Source: Bacteroidales bacterium (GTDB lineage: Bacteria > Bacteroidota > Bacteroidia > Bacteroidales > UBA932). From it: a stretch of 64,000 nt of DNA. Under the pieces are notes generated by a model, which saw nothing but the letters and a program-made list of their open reading frames with translations, was not told the origin of the DNA and made no database searches. Below are positions 53,139 through 60,895 of the stretch, one piece after another. The translations under genes were made by a program, and so were the position numbers. The DNA is taken from assembly GCA_017439305.1 (NCBI GenBank), contig JAFSJK010000053.1, positions 1 through 64,000 of the forward strand, written 5' to 3'. Within the stretch, counting starts at the first letter, position 1. Every line of letters begins with the position of its first letter.

Positions 53139-53412
53139 TTCGTTCAAAAGGGGAAAATACAGGTTCCTTTCAAATTGATAGGGGCATTCTAAAAGGCTGA
53201 AACAAAAGGGCCTTGCAGCTTTCTATAGGCCCGAAAAGGGCGAAAAAAAGCAAAATGAATAAAAACTTCATAAAATTTTTAAATTTTAATTTGACAGCAA
53301 AATCCTATTATAATTTATAATTATTCACTATCTTGTCCCCAAATATTGAATAAATACAAACACTTGGGACCCGAAAACTTAACCTCTCTAACCATCCGTC
53401 TTCGTGGCCGAT

Positions 53413-53446
53413 TTGCAAATTTGAATTTTGTTTTCAAACTTTGCAA
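53413..53446. other. Inverted repeat in the susC leader
   Basis: TTGCAAATTTGAA (53413-53425) pairs with TTCAAA-C-TTTGCAA (53433-53446): 13 base pairs with one bulged C and a 7-nt T-rich loop. It could be a leader hairpin or an operator for a dimeric regulator. Confidence 0.5.
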
Positions 53447-53544
53447 CCGAAAGCCGTTTGACAAAGCGGCCGGTTAGTGGTGTATATAGGTACAAAGAAT
53501 CAAGTTTTTGTATCAAAATATTATGTTTAATCAAAATTTAACCA

Positions 53545-56500
53545 ATGAAAAAAGTTAAAGCTCTTTTTGCAGTTGTGGCTTTAATTCTTGCGACAGCGGT
53601 TGCCTCGGCCCAGAATATCCGGGTCTCCGGTACGGTTTCGGAAGCCGGCGGAGAAGGGATCCAGGGCGCAGCCGTCCAGCTTCAGGGCAGTACCACTGTC
53701 TACGCCATGACTGATGCCGCGGGCAACTTTACCATTTCCGTTCCGCGGGATGGTATGCTCGTCGTGAGTTGTCTCGGTTACAAGACCCAGGAGGTCGCCG
53801 TGAACGGACGTAACTTCATCAATGTGGAGTTGGAAACCGACACGGAGCGTCTGGAGGAAACCATCGTGGTCGCGTACGGTACCGTCCGTCGTGAGGCCGC
53901 TACCGGTTCCGTGACCCAGATGAAGAGCGAGGGTCTTGCCGAAGCCCCCGTCTCCTCCGTGGACAAGCTCCTCGCCGGTAAGATGGCCGGTGTCCAGGTC
54001 ACGTCCCAGACGGGTCAGCCGGGTGCTTCCACTGATATCCGTATCCGTGGTATCTCCTCCCTCAACGCGGGTAACGATCCGCTGTGGGTGGTCGACGGTA
54101 TCCCGGTGCAGACCGGAGACCAGTCCTACTTCATGAACACCTCCAACGCGATGGCCGCCATCAACCCGAACGACATCGAGTCCATCACCGTCCTGAAGGA
54201 CGCGGCTGCGGCCTCCATCTACGGTTCCCGCGCTGCGAACGGTGTCATCCTCGTGACCACGAAGAGCGGTAAGGCCGGCCGGGCCAACTTCAACGCCCGC
54301 GTCAAGTTCGGTGCTTCCCAGCTTGCGAACGACAACCACTTCGGCATCATGAACGGACACCAGCTCCTCGAATGGCAGCGTGCCGCGATCACCAACGCCG
54401 GATACAACCCGGACGACCCCACTTCTTCCTATTATCGTCCGATGTCCCTGCTTACGGGTCCCCTCACCAACTGGATGAAGGAATTCACCCGCCTCGGAAA
54501 CCTGAGCGAGTATGAAATCAACGCTTCCGCCGGTAACGACCGGAGCAAGTTCTACTCCTCCCTCTCCTACCAGCGCAATGACGGTATCACCTACGGGACC
54601 GACTTCCAGAAGTTCACGGCCCGTGTGAACACCGACTACAAGCTCACCAAGACCCTCGAGATCGGAGCGCGCGTGAACCTGGCCTACACGATGGCCAACG
54701 ATACGCCGATGCAGTCCCTGTACTACTCCAACCCGTTCTTCGCCGGTATGACCATCCTGCCTTGGACGCCTTTCTATGATGCGGACGGCAATTACAACGT
54801 GAACATCCCGGAGAACTCCAACACCAACCCGCTGTACACCGCCTTCAACGACGACCAGTGGGAGAAGCAGTACCGTGCACACGGCACCGTCTATCTGCAG
54901 TGGGAGCCCATCCGCAACCTGGTGTTCAAGACGAACAACTCGGTGGAGACCACCTTTGGTGAAGGCCGCCGCTACTGGGCTCCGGATCCGGGCGATACCG
55001 AAGGTACCCTGCAGACTTCCACCACCCAGTATGTCACCCTTACCACTTCCAATACCGCCACTTACAACTTCAGCCTGGAAGACCACAACTTCCGTCTGAT
55101 GGCGGGACAGGAGGCGATGAGACGCAGCTACATGTACTACTATATGTATGCTCCTACCGTGGACGCGAAGATCCCGTACATGAACACGGCCACCTCCGCG
55201 ACGGACCAGACCGGTTACAGCGCCAACTACCGGACCCTGCTCTCCTTCTTCGGCATGTTCGACTACAACTTCAACAACAAGTACTTCCTGACGGCTTCCG
55301 TCCGTGAGGACGGTTCCTCCCTGTTCGGTTCCGCGAACCAGTGGGGTCTCTTCTGGTCCGTGGGCGGCAGCTGGAACATCACCAACGAAGCCTTCATGAA
55401 GCCCACCCGCAACTGGCTGAGCCTCCTGAAGTTCCGCGCCAGCTATGGTGTTAACGGTAACAACGCCATCTCCCCGTACCGTGCTTACGGTGTGTATGCC
55501 TCCTCGGCCTACAACGGCGGTACCGGCATGCTCCCGAGCACCCCGGACAACCAGTCCCTCTCCTGGGAAAAGAACTACACCTGGAATGTCGGTCTGGACG
55601 GCGGCTTCTTCGACAACCGCCTGAACTTCCAGTTCGACGTGTATGACCGCAAGACCACGGACATGCTGCTGGACAAGCAGGTTCCCCAGACTTCCGGCTT
55701 CAGCTCCAACTTCATGAACATCGGTTCCATGAAGAACAACGGTATCGAGCTCCAGATGGACGCCGACATCATCCGCAACCGCGACCTCGTCTGGAACGTT
55801 GGTTTCAACTTCGCCTACAACAAGTCCAAGATCCTGGACCTCGGCGACACGAAGGAGATGACCTACAGCGACAGCCGTATCAAGCACAAAGTGGGCGAGC
55901 GCTTCTACACCTTCTACCTGAAGGATTACTACGGCGTGAACCCGTCCACCGGTGCCGCCGTGTGGCGTCATCACGACTATACGTATGAGAAGGATGCCGA
56001 AGGCAATGACACCGATGTCATCCTCGAGGACAAAGTCACCCTGACCTCCGACTACAACAAGGCCAGCTACATCTATGCCGGTTCCCCGGAGCCGAAGTAC
56101 ACGGGCGGCTTCAACACCTCCCTTACTTACAAGGGTCTGAACCTGAGCGTCTTCTTCGAGTACAAGTATGGCAACAAGGTCCTCATCGTGGAGAACCGCT
56201 ATATCAACTCCGACGGTTCCCAGATGTCCATGAACCAGACCGTCCGCTCCCTCGACTATTGGAAGAAGGCCGGTGACACGGGCGTGTTCCCGATGCCGAA
56301 GGCCGGTAACTCCTCCAACTCCTACACCTTCGCCAGCACCCGCTGGCTGCAGGACGGCAGCTACCTCCGCGTGAAGGATATCACCCTCTCCTACAATCTC
56401 CCTGATACCTGGATGAAGGCTATCCACATGAAGGCCATCAAGGTCTATGCGAGCGCTCTCAACCTCTTTACTTTCCACGATGTCGACTTCTGGGATCCCG

Positions 56501-56580
56501 AGCGTGGTCTCGACGGTATGGGCACCGGTGTCTATCCGATGACCAAGTCCTTCGTCGGCGGTGTCGAGGTTTCCTTCTAA
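53545..56580 (+). CDS. SusC/RagA-like TonB-dependent transporter, no STN domain
   Basis: 1011 residues. Signal peptide (to about VASAQ, residue 23), carboxypeptidase-regulatory domain (about 25-100), ETIVVAYGTVRREAATGSV (TonB-box region), plug with VDKLLAGKMAGVQV, DIRIRGISSLNAGNDPLWVVDGIPVQ and ITVLKDAAAASIYGSRAANGVILV, then barrel ending in VEVSF. Unlike the SusC at 35 kb it lacks STN and has no ECF pair. Codons are biased to CGT, GGT, TCC and AAC, as in secDF, so it is likely a major outer-membrane protein. Probably a peptide or constitutive nutrient importer with the SusD that follows. Confidence 0.95.
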   Translation: MKKVKALFAVVALILATAVASAQNIRVSGTVSEAGGEGIQGAAVQLQGSTTVYAMTDAAGNFTISVPRDGMLVVSCLGYKTQEVAVNGRNFINVELETDTERLEETIVVAYGTVRREAATGSVTQMKSEGLAEAPVSSVDKLLAGKMAGVQVTSQTGQPGASTDIRIRGISSLNAGNDPLWVVDGIPVQTGDQSYFMNTSNAMAAINPNDIESITVLKDAAAASIYGSRAANGVILVTTKSGKAGRANFNARVKFGASQLANDNHFGIMNGHQLLEWQRAAITNAGYNPDDPTSSYYRPMSLLTGPLTNWMKEFTRLGNLSEYEINASAGNDRSKFYSSLSYQRNDGITYGTDFQKFTARVNTDYKLTKTLEIGARVNLAYTMANDTPMQSLYYSNPFFAGMTILPWTPFYDADGNYNVNIPENSNTNPLYTAFNDDQWEKQYRAHGTVYLQWEPIRNLVFKTNNSVETTFGEGRRYWAPDPGDTEGTLQTSTTQYVTLTTSNTATYNFSLEDHNFRLMAGQEAMRRSYMYYYMYAPTVDAKIPYMNTATSATDQTGYSANYRTLLSFFGMFDYNFNNKYFLTASVREDGSSLFGSANQWGLFWSVGGSWNITNEAFMKPTRNWLSLLKFRASYGVNGNNAISPYRAYGVYASSAYNGGTGMLPSTPDNQSLSWEKNYTWNVGLDGGFFDNRLNFQFDVYDRKTTDMLLDKQVPQTSGFSSNFMNIGSMKNNGIELQMDADIIRNRDLVWNVGFNFAYNKSKILDLGDTKEMTYSDSRIKHKVGERFYTFYLKDYYGVNPSTGAAVWRHHDYTYEKDAEGNDTDVILEDKVTLTSDYNKASYIYAGSPEPKYTGGFNTSLTYKGLNLSVFFEYKYGNKVLIVENRYINSDGSQMSMNQTVRSLDYWKKAGDTGVFPMPKAGNSSNSYTFASTRWLQDGSYLRVKDITLSYNLPDTWMKAIHMKAIKVYASALNLFTFHDVDFWDPERGLDGMGTGVYPMTKSFVGGVEVSF

Positions 56581-56599
56581 CCTTAAGCGTACAGTGAAT

Positions 56600-58105
56600 A
56601 TGAAAAAGTCAACATACATTGTCCTGATCGCTGCTGCCGCCCTTTCCGTCAGCTGCAAGGATTTCCTCAAGGAAGAGCCTTTCCTCTCCCAGAGCAATGC
56701 GCTGGCCCTTGCCGACTATGACGGCTTGAACAAGGCTGTCGCCGGTGCTTACGGCCCGCTTGCCGATGGTTCCTGGTATGGTGCGGACTACGTGCTCACT
56801 TCCGAGATGCGCGCGGACAACGCCACCATCCCTACCAACACCGACTTCCAGTCCGGTCGTTACCAGGCCCCCTTCTACATGACCTACAGCGCGGATGCGA
56901 CCGTCGGTCTCTGGGGCTATGCCTACTATGTCATCTCCGCCGCGAACAACGTGCTCGAGGAGATTGAAACCCAGGGAATGGACGCTTTCACCAGCAGTTC
57001 CGTCTCCGAGCAGGATATCAAGAACCTGCAGGCTGAGTGCCTCTTCCTGCGTGCCCTTTCGCTCTTTGACCTGGCCCGCATCTACGCCTATTCCCCGGCC
57101 AAGAGCAAATCCGTCAACTTCACGGACTGCGTTCCGATCATCCTGAAGACCGACAAGACGGCCCAGGACCAGCCGGCCCGCAACTCCATCGCCGAGGTCT
57201 ACGAGCAGATCATCAAGGACCTGAAGGAAGCTGAAGGCCTGATGGCTCCGGACTATGTCCGCAGCGGCGTCACCGACAAGAAGGCGGTCGCCACCCTGCC
57301 CGCCATCCAGGCTCTCCTCAGCCGCGTCTACCTGTACAACCAGGATTGGCAGAATGCGGCCGACTACGCCACCAAGGTCATCAACAACAAGGCCTTCAAA
57401 CTCTGGACGGCTGAAGAGTATCCCTCTGTCTGGGGCGCCGAAACCGGCGGTTCCGAGGTTATCTTCGAGGTCTATGGCAAGTCCGCCAACGACTACGACG
57501 AGTACTGGGAGGGTCCTTCCCACATGACCAACCCGGTCGGTTATGCCGACTGCGCTGCCTCCAAGTCCCTCACCTCCCTGTTCGAAGACGGTGACGTCCG
57601 CGGCACCACCGGTGTCCGTGGCACCGACGACGGCAAGGTGATGTTCTGCACCGACAAAGATGAAGCCTCCGGTGGCGAACTCTGGACCATGAAGTACTAC
57701 GGCAAGGGCGACGGTGATGCCACCTCCACCCCGGATGTGAACAACGTGATCGTCCTCCGTCTTTCCGAAATGTACCTGAACCGTGCCGAGGCCCTCGTGA
57801 ATGGCGCTTCCGTTTCCGGTGCTTCCGCCCTGAACGACCTGAATACCATCCGTGCCAACCGCGGCGCTGCCGCCCTCAATTCCGCCGGTGCCGCCGCCGT
57901 CGCCCTCGAGCGCCGTCTCGAGCTCAACTTCGAAGGCCACTACTGGTTCGACCTGGGCCGTACCGCGAACGGTTCCATCACTTATTCCGACAGCCGGAGG
58001 AACGACAACATCGACGCGACCTCCAGGTTCTGGGCCCTTCCGATCCCGAAGCGGGAATATGACGTGAATAAAAACCTCACCCACAACCCGGGCTTTGAAG
58101 AGTAA
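56600..58105 (+). CDS. SusD/RagB-like lipoprotein
   Basis: 501 residues from the ATG at 56600, opening the signal peptide (AAALSVSC, Cys about 16). SusD pattern: DFLKEEPFLSQSNALALADYDGLNKAVAGAYGPL, AECLFLRALSLFDLARIYAYSP, LPAIQALLSRVYLYNQDW, IVLRLSEMYLNRAEALVNG, LERRLELNFEGHYWFDLGR. It starts 19 bp after the susC stop and shares its codon bias. It would bind the substrate imported by that SusC. Confidence 0.95.
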   Translation: MKKSTYIVLIAAAALSVSCKDFLKEEPFLSQSNALALADYDGLNKAVAGAYGPLADGSWYGADYVLTSEMRADNATIPTNTDFQSGRYQAPFYMTYSADATVGLWGYAYYVISAANNVLEEIETQGMDAFTSSSVSEQDIKNLQAECLFLRALSLFDLARIYAYSPAKSKSVNFTDCVPIILKTDKTAQDQPARNSIAEVYEQIIKDLKEAEGLMAPDYVRSGVTDKKAVATLPAIQALLSRVYLYNQDWQNAADYATKVINNKAFKLWTAEEYPSVWGAETGGSEVIFEVYGKSANDYDEYWEGPSHMTNPVGYADCAASKSLTSLFEDGDVRGTTGVRGTDDGKVMFCTDKDEASGGELWTMKYYGKGDGDATSTPDVNNVIVLRLSEMYLNRAEALVNGASVSGASALNDLNTIRANRGAAALNSAGAAAVALERRLELNFEGHYWFDLGRTANGSITYSDSRRNDNIDATSRFWALPIPKREYDVNKNLTHNPGFEE

Positions 58106-58120
58106 TAGGAGATTTTTCAG

Positions 58121-59059
58121 ATGAAAAGAATAATCGCATATTTCAGCATCGTTGCGCTGGCCGCTTTCGCCGCTTCCTGCAACCTGAATGACAACCCTGT
58201 ATTCAATGACGACGACGCTTTCGTCGCCTTCGACTCCCCTGCCGCCAGCTGCAACGAGACGGACGGTGAGATCAGCATTCCCGTGACCCTCGCCTCCGTG
58301 CAGGGTATCGCCACCACCATTTCCTACGAAGCGGTGGACGGAACGGCCAAGGCTGGCACCAACTTCGACCTCGTGGACGGCGCCGGTACCCTGACCTTCT
58401 CGGCTGATGCACGCACCCAGTACATCAAGGTGAAGATCTACGATCCCGAAGTCACTTATACCGAAGACGGCGAGCGCGAGGGCGGCCGCTATACCGGCGA
58501 CCTCAAGTTCTCCCTCAAGTTCAAGAGCACGGGTTCCGTGAACTCCGGTGCGGACAATACCTGCACCATTACCATCAACGACCTGGACCACCCGCTCAGC
58601 GCCATCCTCGGCGACTGGACCTTCTCCGCCATTTGCCGCAAGGCCGACGCCTCCTGGCCTTGCGAGCTCCGTAAGGATCCGGAGGATGACCATCTGGTCT
58701 GGTTCTATGACCTCGTCTATCTCTCCCGCAACCAATGGGACGGTTGGGACATCAGCTACTATGGCATCGTGTCCGAAGACCTGAAGACCATTACCATTCC
58801 GATGGGTCAGGAGAGTGAGTACACCTATAGCAACGGAAATCATGTGACCCTCTACGCGGTTGACGCCGCGGTCGAAAACATCTATGACTCCGGAAATGTT
58901 ACTGCGACGATCATCTATGATGCGGCCGGACACGCCACGGGTCTCAACTTCGACCTTAGCGTCTCTCCCGCCGGTGAGGGCGGAGGCCTGATCGCCTACA
59001 TCCCGGATGCGGGTACCATCAACTACATCCATCCTCCGTTCACCGCAACCAAGGACTGA
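58121..59059 (+). CDS. Surface lipoprotein with Calx-beta-like domain (SusE/F position)
   Basis: 312 residues; lipobox FAASC (Cys about 20). Residues about 35-145 form a Calx-beta-like domain: ISIPVTLASVQGIATTISYEAVDGTAKAGTNFDLVDG-type, TLTFSADARTQYIKVKI, TCTITIND. The C-terminal half (about 160-310, ILGDWTFSAICR) resembles beta-rich domains of SusE/F-like binding proteins but is not recognised firmly. It lies 15 bp after SusD in the same operon and so is probably an accessory surface binding protein. Confidence 0.75.
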   Translation: MKRIIAYFSIVALAAFAASCNLNDNPVFNDDDAFVAFDSPAASCNETDGEISIPVTLASVQGIATTISYEAVDGTAKAGTNFDLVDGAGTLTFSADARTQYIKVKIYDPEVTYTEDGEREGGRYTGDLKFSLKFKSTGSVNSGADNTCTITINDLDHPLSAILGDWTFSAICRKADASWPCELRKDPEDDHLVWFYDLVYLSRNQWDGWDISYYGIVSEDLKTITIPMGQESEYTYSNGNHVTLYAVDAAVENIYDSGNVTATIIYDAAGHATGLNFDLSVSPAGEGGGLIAYIPDAGTINYIHPPFTATKD

Positions 59060-59083
59060 TAAACCTTTAAAAGATTGATGATT

Positions 59084-60805
59084 ATGAAAAAATATCTTCT
59101 CAGTCTCCTCGCGGTGGCAGCCGTCGTCGGTTGTACCACCTTTGAAGATGAGCAGTCTGATGCCGTTGTCAATCCCACCTCTCCCGCCATCACGGTGAGC
59201 GGGGTGGAAGACACCGGGTTCGCCGCCACCATCGCGGCCCAGGCCGGAACCGGATTCTACTCCTACGCCGTCCTTCCGGGCGCTCCCCAGGACCTGAATC
59301 CCACCACCCTTCTGAAGGTCGGTTACAAAAACGCCGTGGCCGCCGGTACCGTGGATTATGCCAAGTCTCCGTCCAAGACCATCGAACTGACGGAACTTGC
59401 CCGCAATACGGTCTATACGGTCTATGCCGTAGCGGCCAGCCAGCAGGGTACTGTCGGTGAAGTGGTCAGCCAGAAGGTCACCACCTCCGATGCGGAGATT
59501 CCTGCTCCCAAATCCGCAACTTATGAGGACTACACGGTAACGGTCACTTTCTCCGAGCCCATCAAGTACACCGGCAAGAGGGCTACGGTCAACTACTATG
59601 CCGTCAACACCCCCAGCGGTGCCGAGTACAACATCTTGGAGAACAAGCCGGTCGGCAGCGTGAAAGCGACTGTGACCGCTGATGGAAACGTCGCTACGTT
59701 CAAGTTTGACGAGCCTATTCCCAACGGTGCCTACTTCGCCGTGAGCTATCCCGCCGGCGCTTTTGAGGATGCCGTGGGCAATCCGGTAAATGCCATGGAG
59801 AGTGGCTTTGGTACGGATAAGGATGGCAAACTGGCCAGCAAGGGTATCACCGGCCGCCAGGATACTGTCAACTTCGACCTCACCCTCTACAGTCCGGATG
59901 AAGAAGAGGCGGAACTGGAGAGTGTCTCCAGCCTGATTGATCCGATCTGGATCTCCGTTCCGGAGGATTACATCCACTTCAAGGCCACCGTTCCTGCTAC
60001 GACCAAGAATATCGAAGGTTACAGCATCGTGTATGAAGGAACTGGTGAATCCCACACCTACACCACGCCCGGTCCGTATGATTACGGCTGGAACGGTACT
60101 TACAACTGCGCCCTGGCTTATCCGAACGCCATGTCCGGCCGTCCGGATCCGGTTCCGGGACAGAACATTACCATCACCATTCCGGAAGGTTTCCTGACCG
60201 ACATCTACGGAAACGTCAGCAATGCGTTCGTCATCGGACCGTTCCTGTATTCCTTCGGATATGAGATGGAGGATATCTACGGTACCTACACGCTGACGGT
60301 CGACTCCCAGTACGCCGGTGGTTTCACCAACGAAGGAATCATCATCGCCCCCGCACCCGAGGATGATGAGGATTACGAAGGCATGGATGTCATTGTCCAT
60401 CACCTCTTCACCGGAACGATCTGCTGCGATGACCTCGATTCCTTCTCCAACCTCGATACGTCCTTCGGAGCTACGTTCAACACTGACTCCGGCGTGCTGC
60501 AGTTCGGTTGGTACGACGCAATCGGTGAGGGCAGTGCCGCCGAGTATGAGTGGGCTGACTATGTCCTCGCCCTCAGCATGGATACGGATGACCATCTCTT
60601 CAGTTTCCAAATGCCTGAGAAGGGAAAACTGACCCTCCAGGAGACGGTGGCCATCTACTGCAACGGCCTCGGAACGTGGGATCGTTATCGTCCCGGTAAT
60701 ACCGTCCTTACGAAAGTGAGTGACGAGTATGAGGTTCCTGCCCGCATGGCCAGAATGCCCCGGACGGGAGTGAAGGCGGACATCCAGAACAAAATCGGCC
60801 GATAG
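59084..60805 (+). CDS. Surface lipoprotein with Fn3-like and SbsA Ig-like domains
   Basis: 573 residues from the ATG at 59084, opening a lipoprotein signal (AAVVGCTT, Cys about 16). About 30-130 is fibronectin-III-like (GFYSYAVLPGAPQ, LTELARNTVYTVYAVA). About 145-255 is SbsA/Big_5 Ig-like (YTVTVTFSEPIKYTGK, NGAYFAVSYPAGAFEDAVGNPV), with a second such unit at about 280-400 (ITIPEGFLTDIYGNVSNAF). The C-terminal 150 residues (YGTYTLTVDSQYAGG) are a beta domain also suggested in the preceding protein. Last gene before a strong terminator. Confidence 0.75.
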   Translation: MKKYLLSLLAVAAVVGCTTFEDEQSDAVVNPTSPAITVSGVEDTGFAATIAAQAGTGFYSYAVLPGAPQDLNPTTLLKVGYKNAVAAGTVDYAKSPSKTIELTELARNTVYTVYAVAASQQGTVGEVVSQKVTTSDAEIPAPKSATYEDYTVTVTFSEPIKYTGKRATVNYYAVNTPSGAEYNILENKPVGSVKATVTADGNVATFKFDEPIPNGAYFAVSYPAGAFEDAVGNPVNAMESGFGTDKDGKLASKGITGRQDTVNFDLTLYSPDEEEAELESVSSLIDPIWISVPEDYIHFKATVPATTKNIEGYSIVYEGTGESHTYTTPGPYDYGWNGTYNCALAYPNAMSGRPDPVPGQNITITIPEGFLTDIYGNVSNAFVIGPFLYSFGYEMEDIYGTYTLTVDSQYAGGFTNEGIIIAPAPEDDEDYEGMDVIVHHLFTGTICCDDLDSFSNLDTSFGATFNTDSGVLQFGWYDAIGEGSAAEYEWADYVLALSMDTDDHLFSFQMPEKGKLTLQETVAIYCNGLGTWDRYRPGNTVLTKVSDEYEVPARMARMPRTGVKADIQNKIGR

Positions 60806-60824
60806 GCTGTTTTGAATCCGACAG

Positions 60825-60860
60825 CACAGCACCGCCCATTTGACGGTGCTGTGTTTTTTC
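60825..60860 (+). terminator. Rho-independent terminator of the second SusCD operon
   Basis: 10-bp stem CACAGCACCG/CGGTGCTGTG (60825-60834, 60844-60853) followed by six T. It ends the operon 53545-60805. The -33 element of the next promoter lies within its loop. Confidence 0.9.
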
Positions 60861-60869
60861 TTATCTTTG
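60839..60869 (+). promoter_or_regulatory. Promoter of the BACON/FISUMP gene, embedded in the terminator
   Basis: TTTG at 60839-60842, exactly 19 bp, TATCTTTG at 60862-60869. The -33 element sits in the terminator loop, so termination and initiation signals overlap. The leader to the ATG at 60896 is about 20 nt. Confidence 0.75.
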
Positions 60870-60895
60870 TACGCTCAGCCGACCAAATAAAACGA

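Larger units (their letters stand above)
53120..53544 (+). promoter_or_regulatory. 425-bp AT-rich leader/promoter region of the second susC
   Basis: No gene is supported here. The stretch is far more AT-rich than its surroundings. It holds three hairpins: 53335-53370 (GTCCC/GGGAC), 53413-53446 (13-bp stem, one bulge) and 53453-53470 (GCCGTTT/AAGCGGC with one GU). Candidate promoter elements include TTTG at 53290 followed after 17 bp by TAATTTAT, and TATCTTG at 53329; neither is a perfect consensus. Together they suggest a leader of roughly 200 nt, suitable for control by an RNA-binding protein or an antisense sRNA, as described for other Bacteroides susC leaders. Confidence 0.5.

Noticed and set aside
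53413-53446. Considered as a rho-independent terminator
   Set aside because: It lies about 300 bp beyond hflX, has an AT-rich stem and no T-run after it. A leader or operator element is more plausible.
53581-56697. A 1038-codon open frame antisense to the second susC
   Set aside because: Antisense to a clear SusC gene with strong codon bias; no protein family pattern.
56609-60832. A 1407-codon open frame on the minus strand, opposite SusD and the following lipoproteins
   Set aside because: The three plus-strand genes share one frame and avoid TTA, CTA and TCA codons, whose complements would be stops in this antisense frame. The real genes have signal peptides and family motifs; the antisense product has none.
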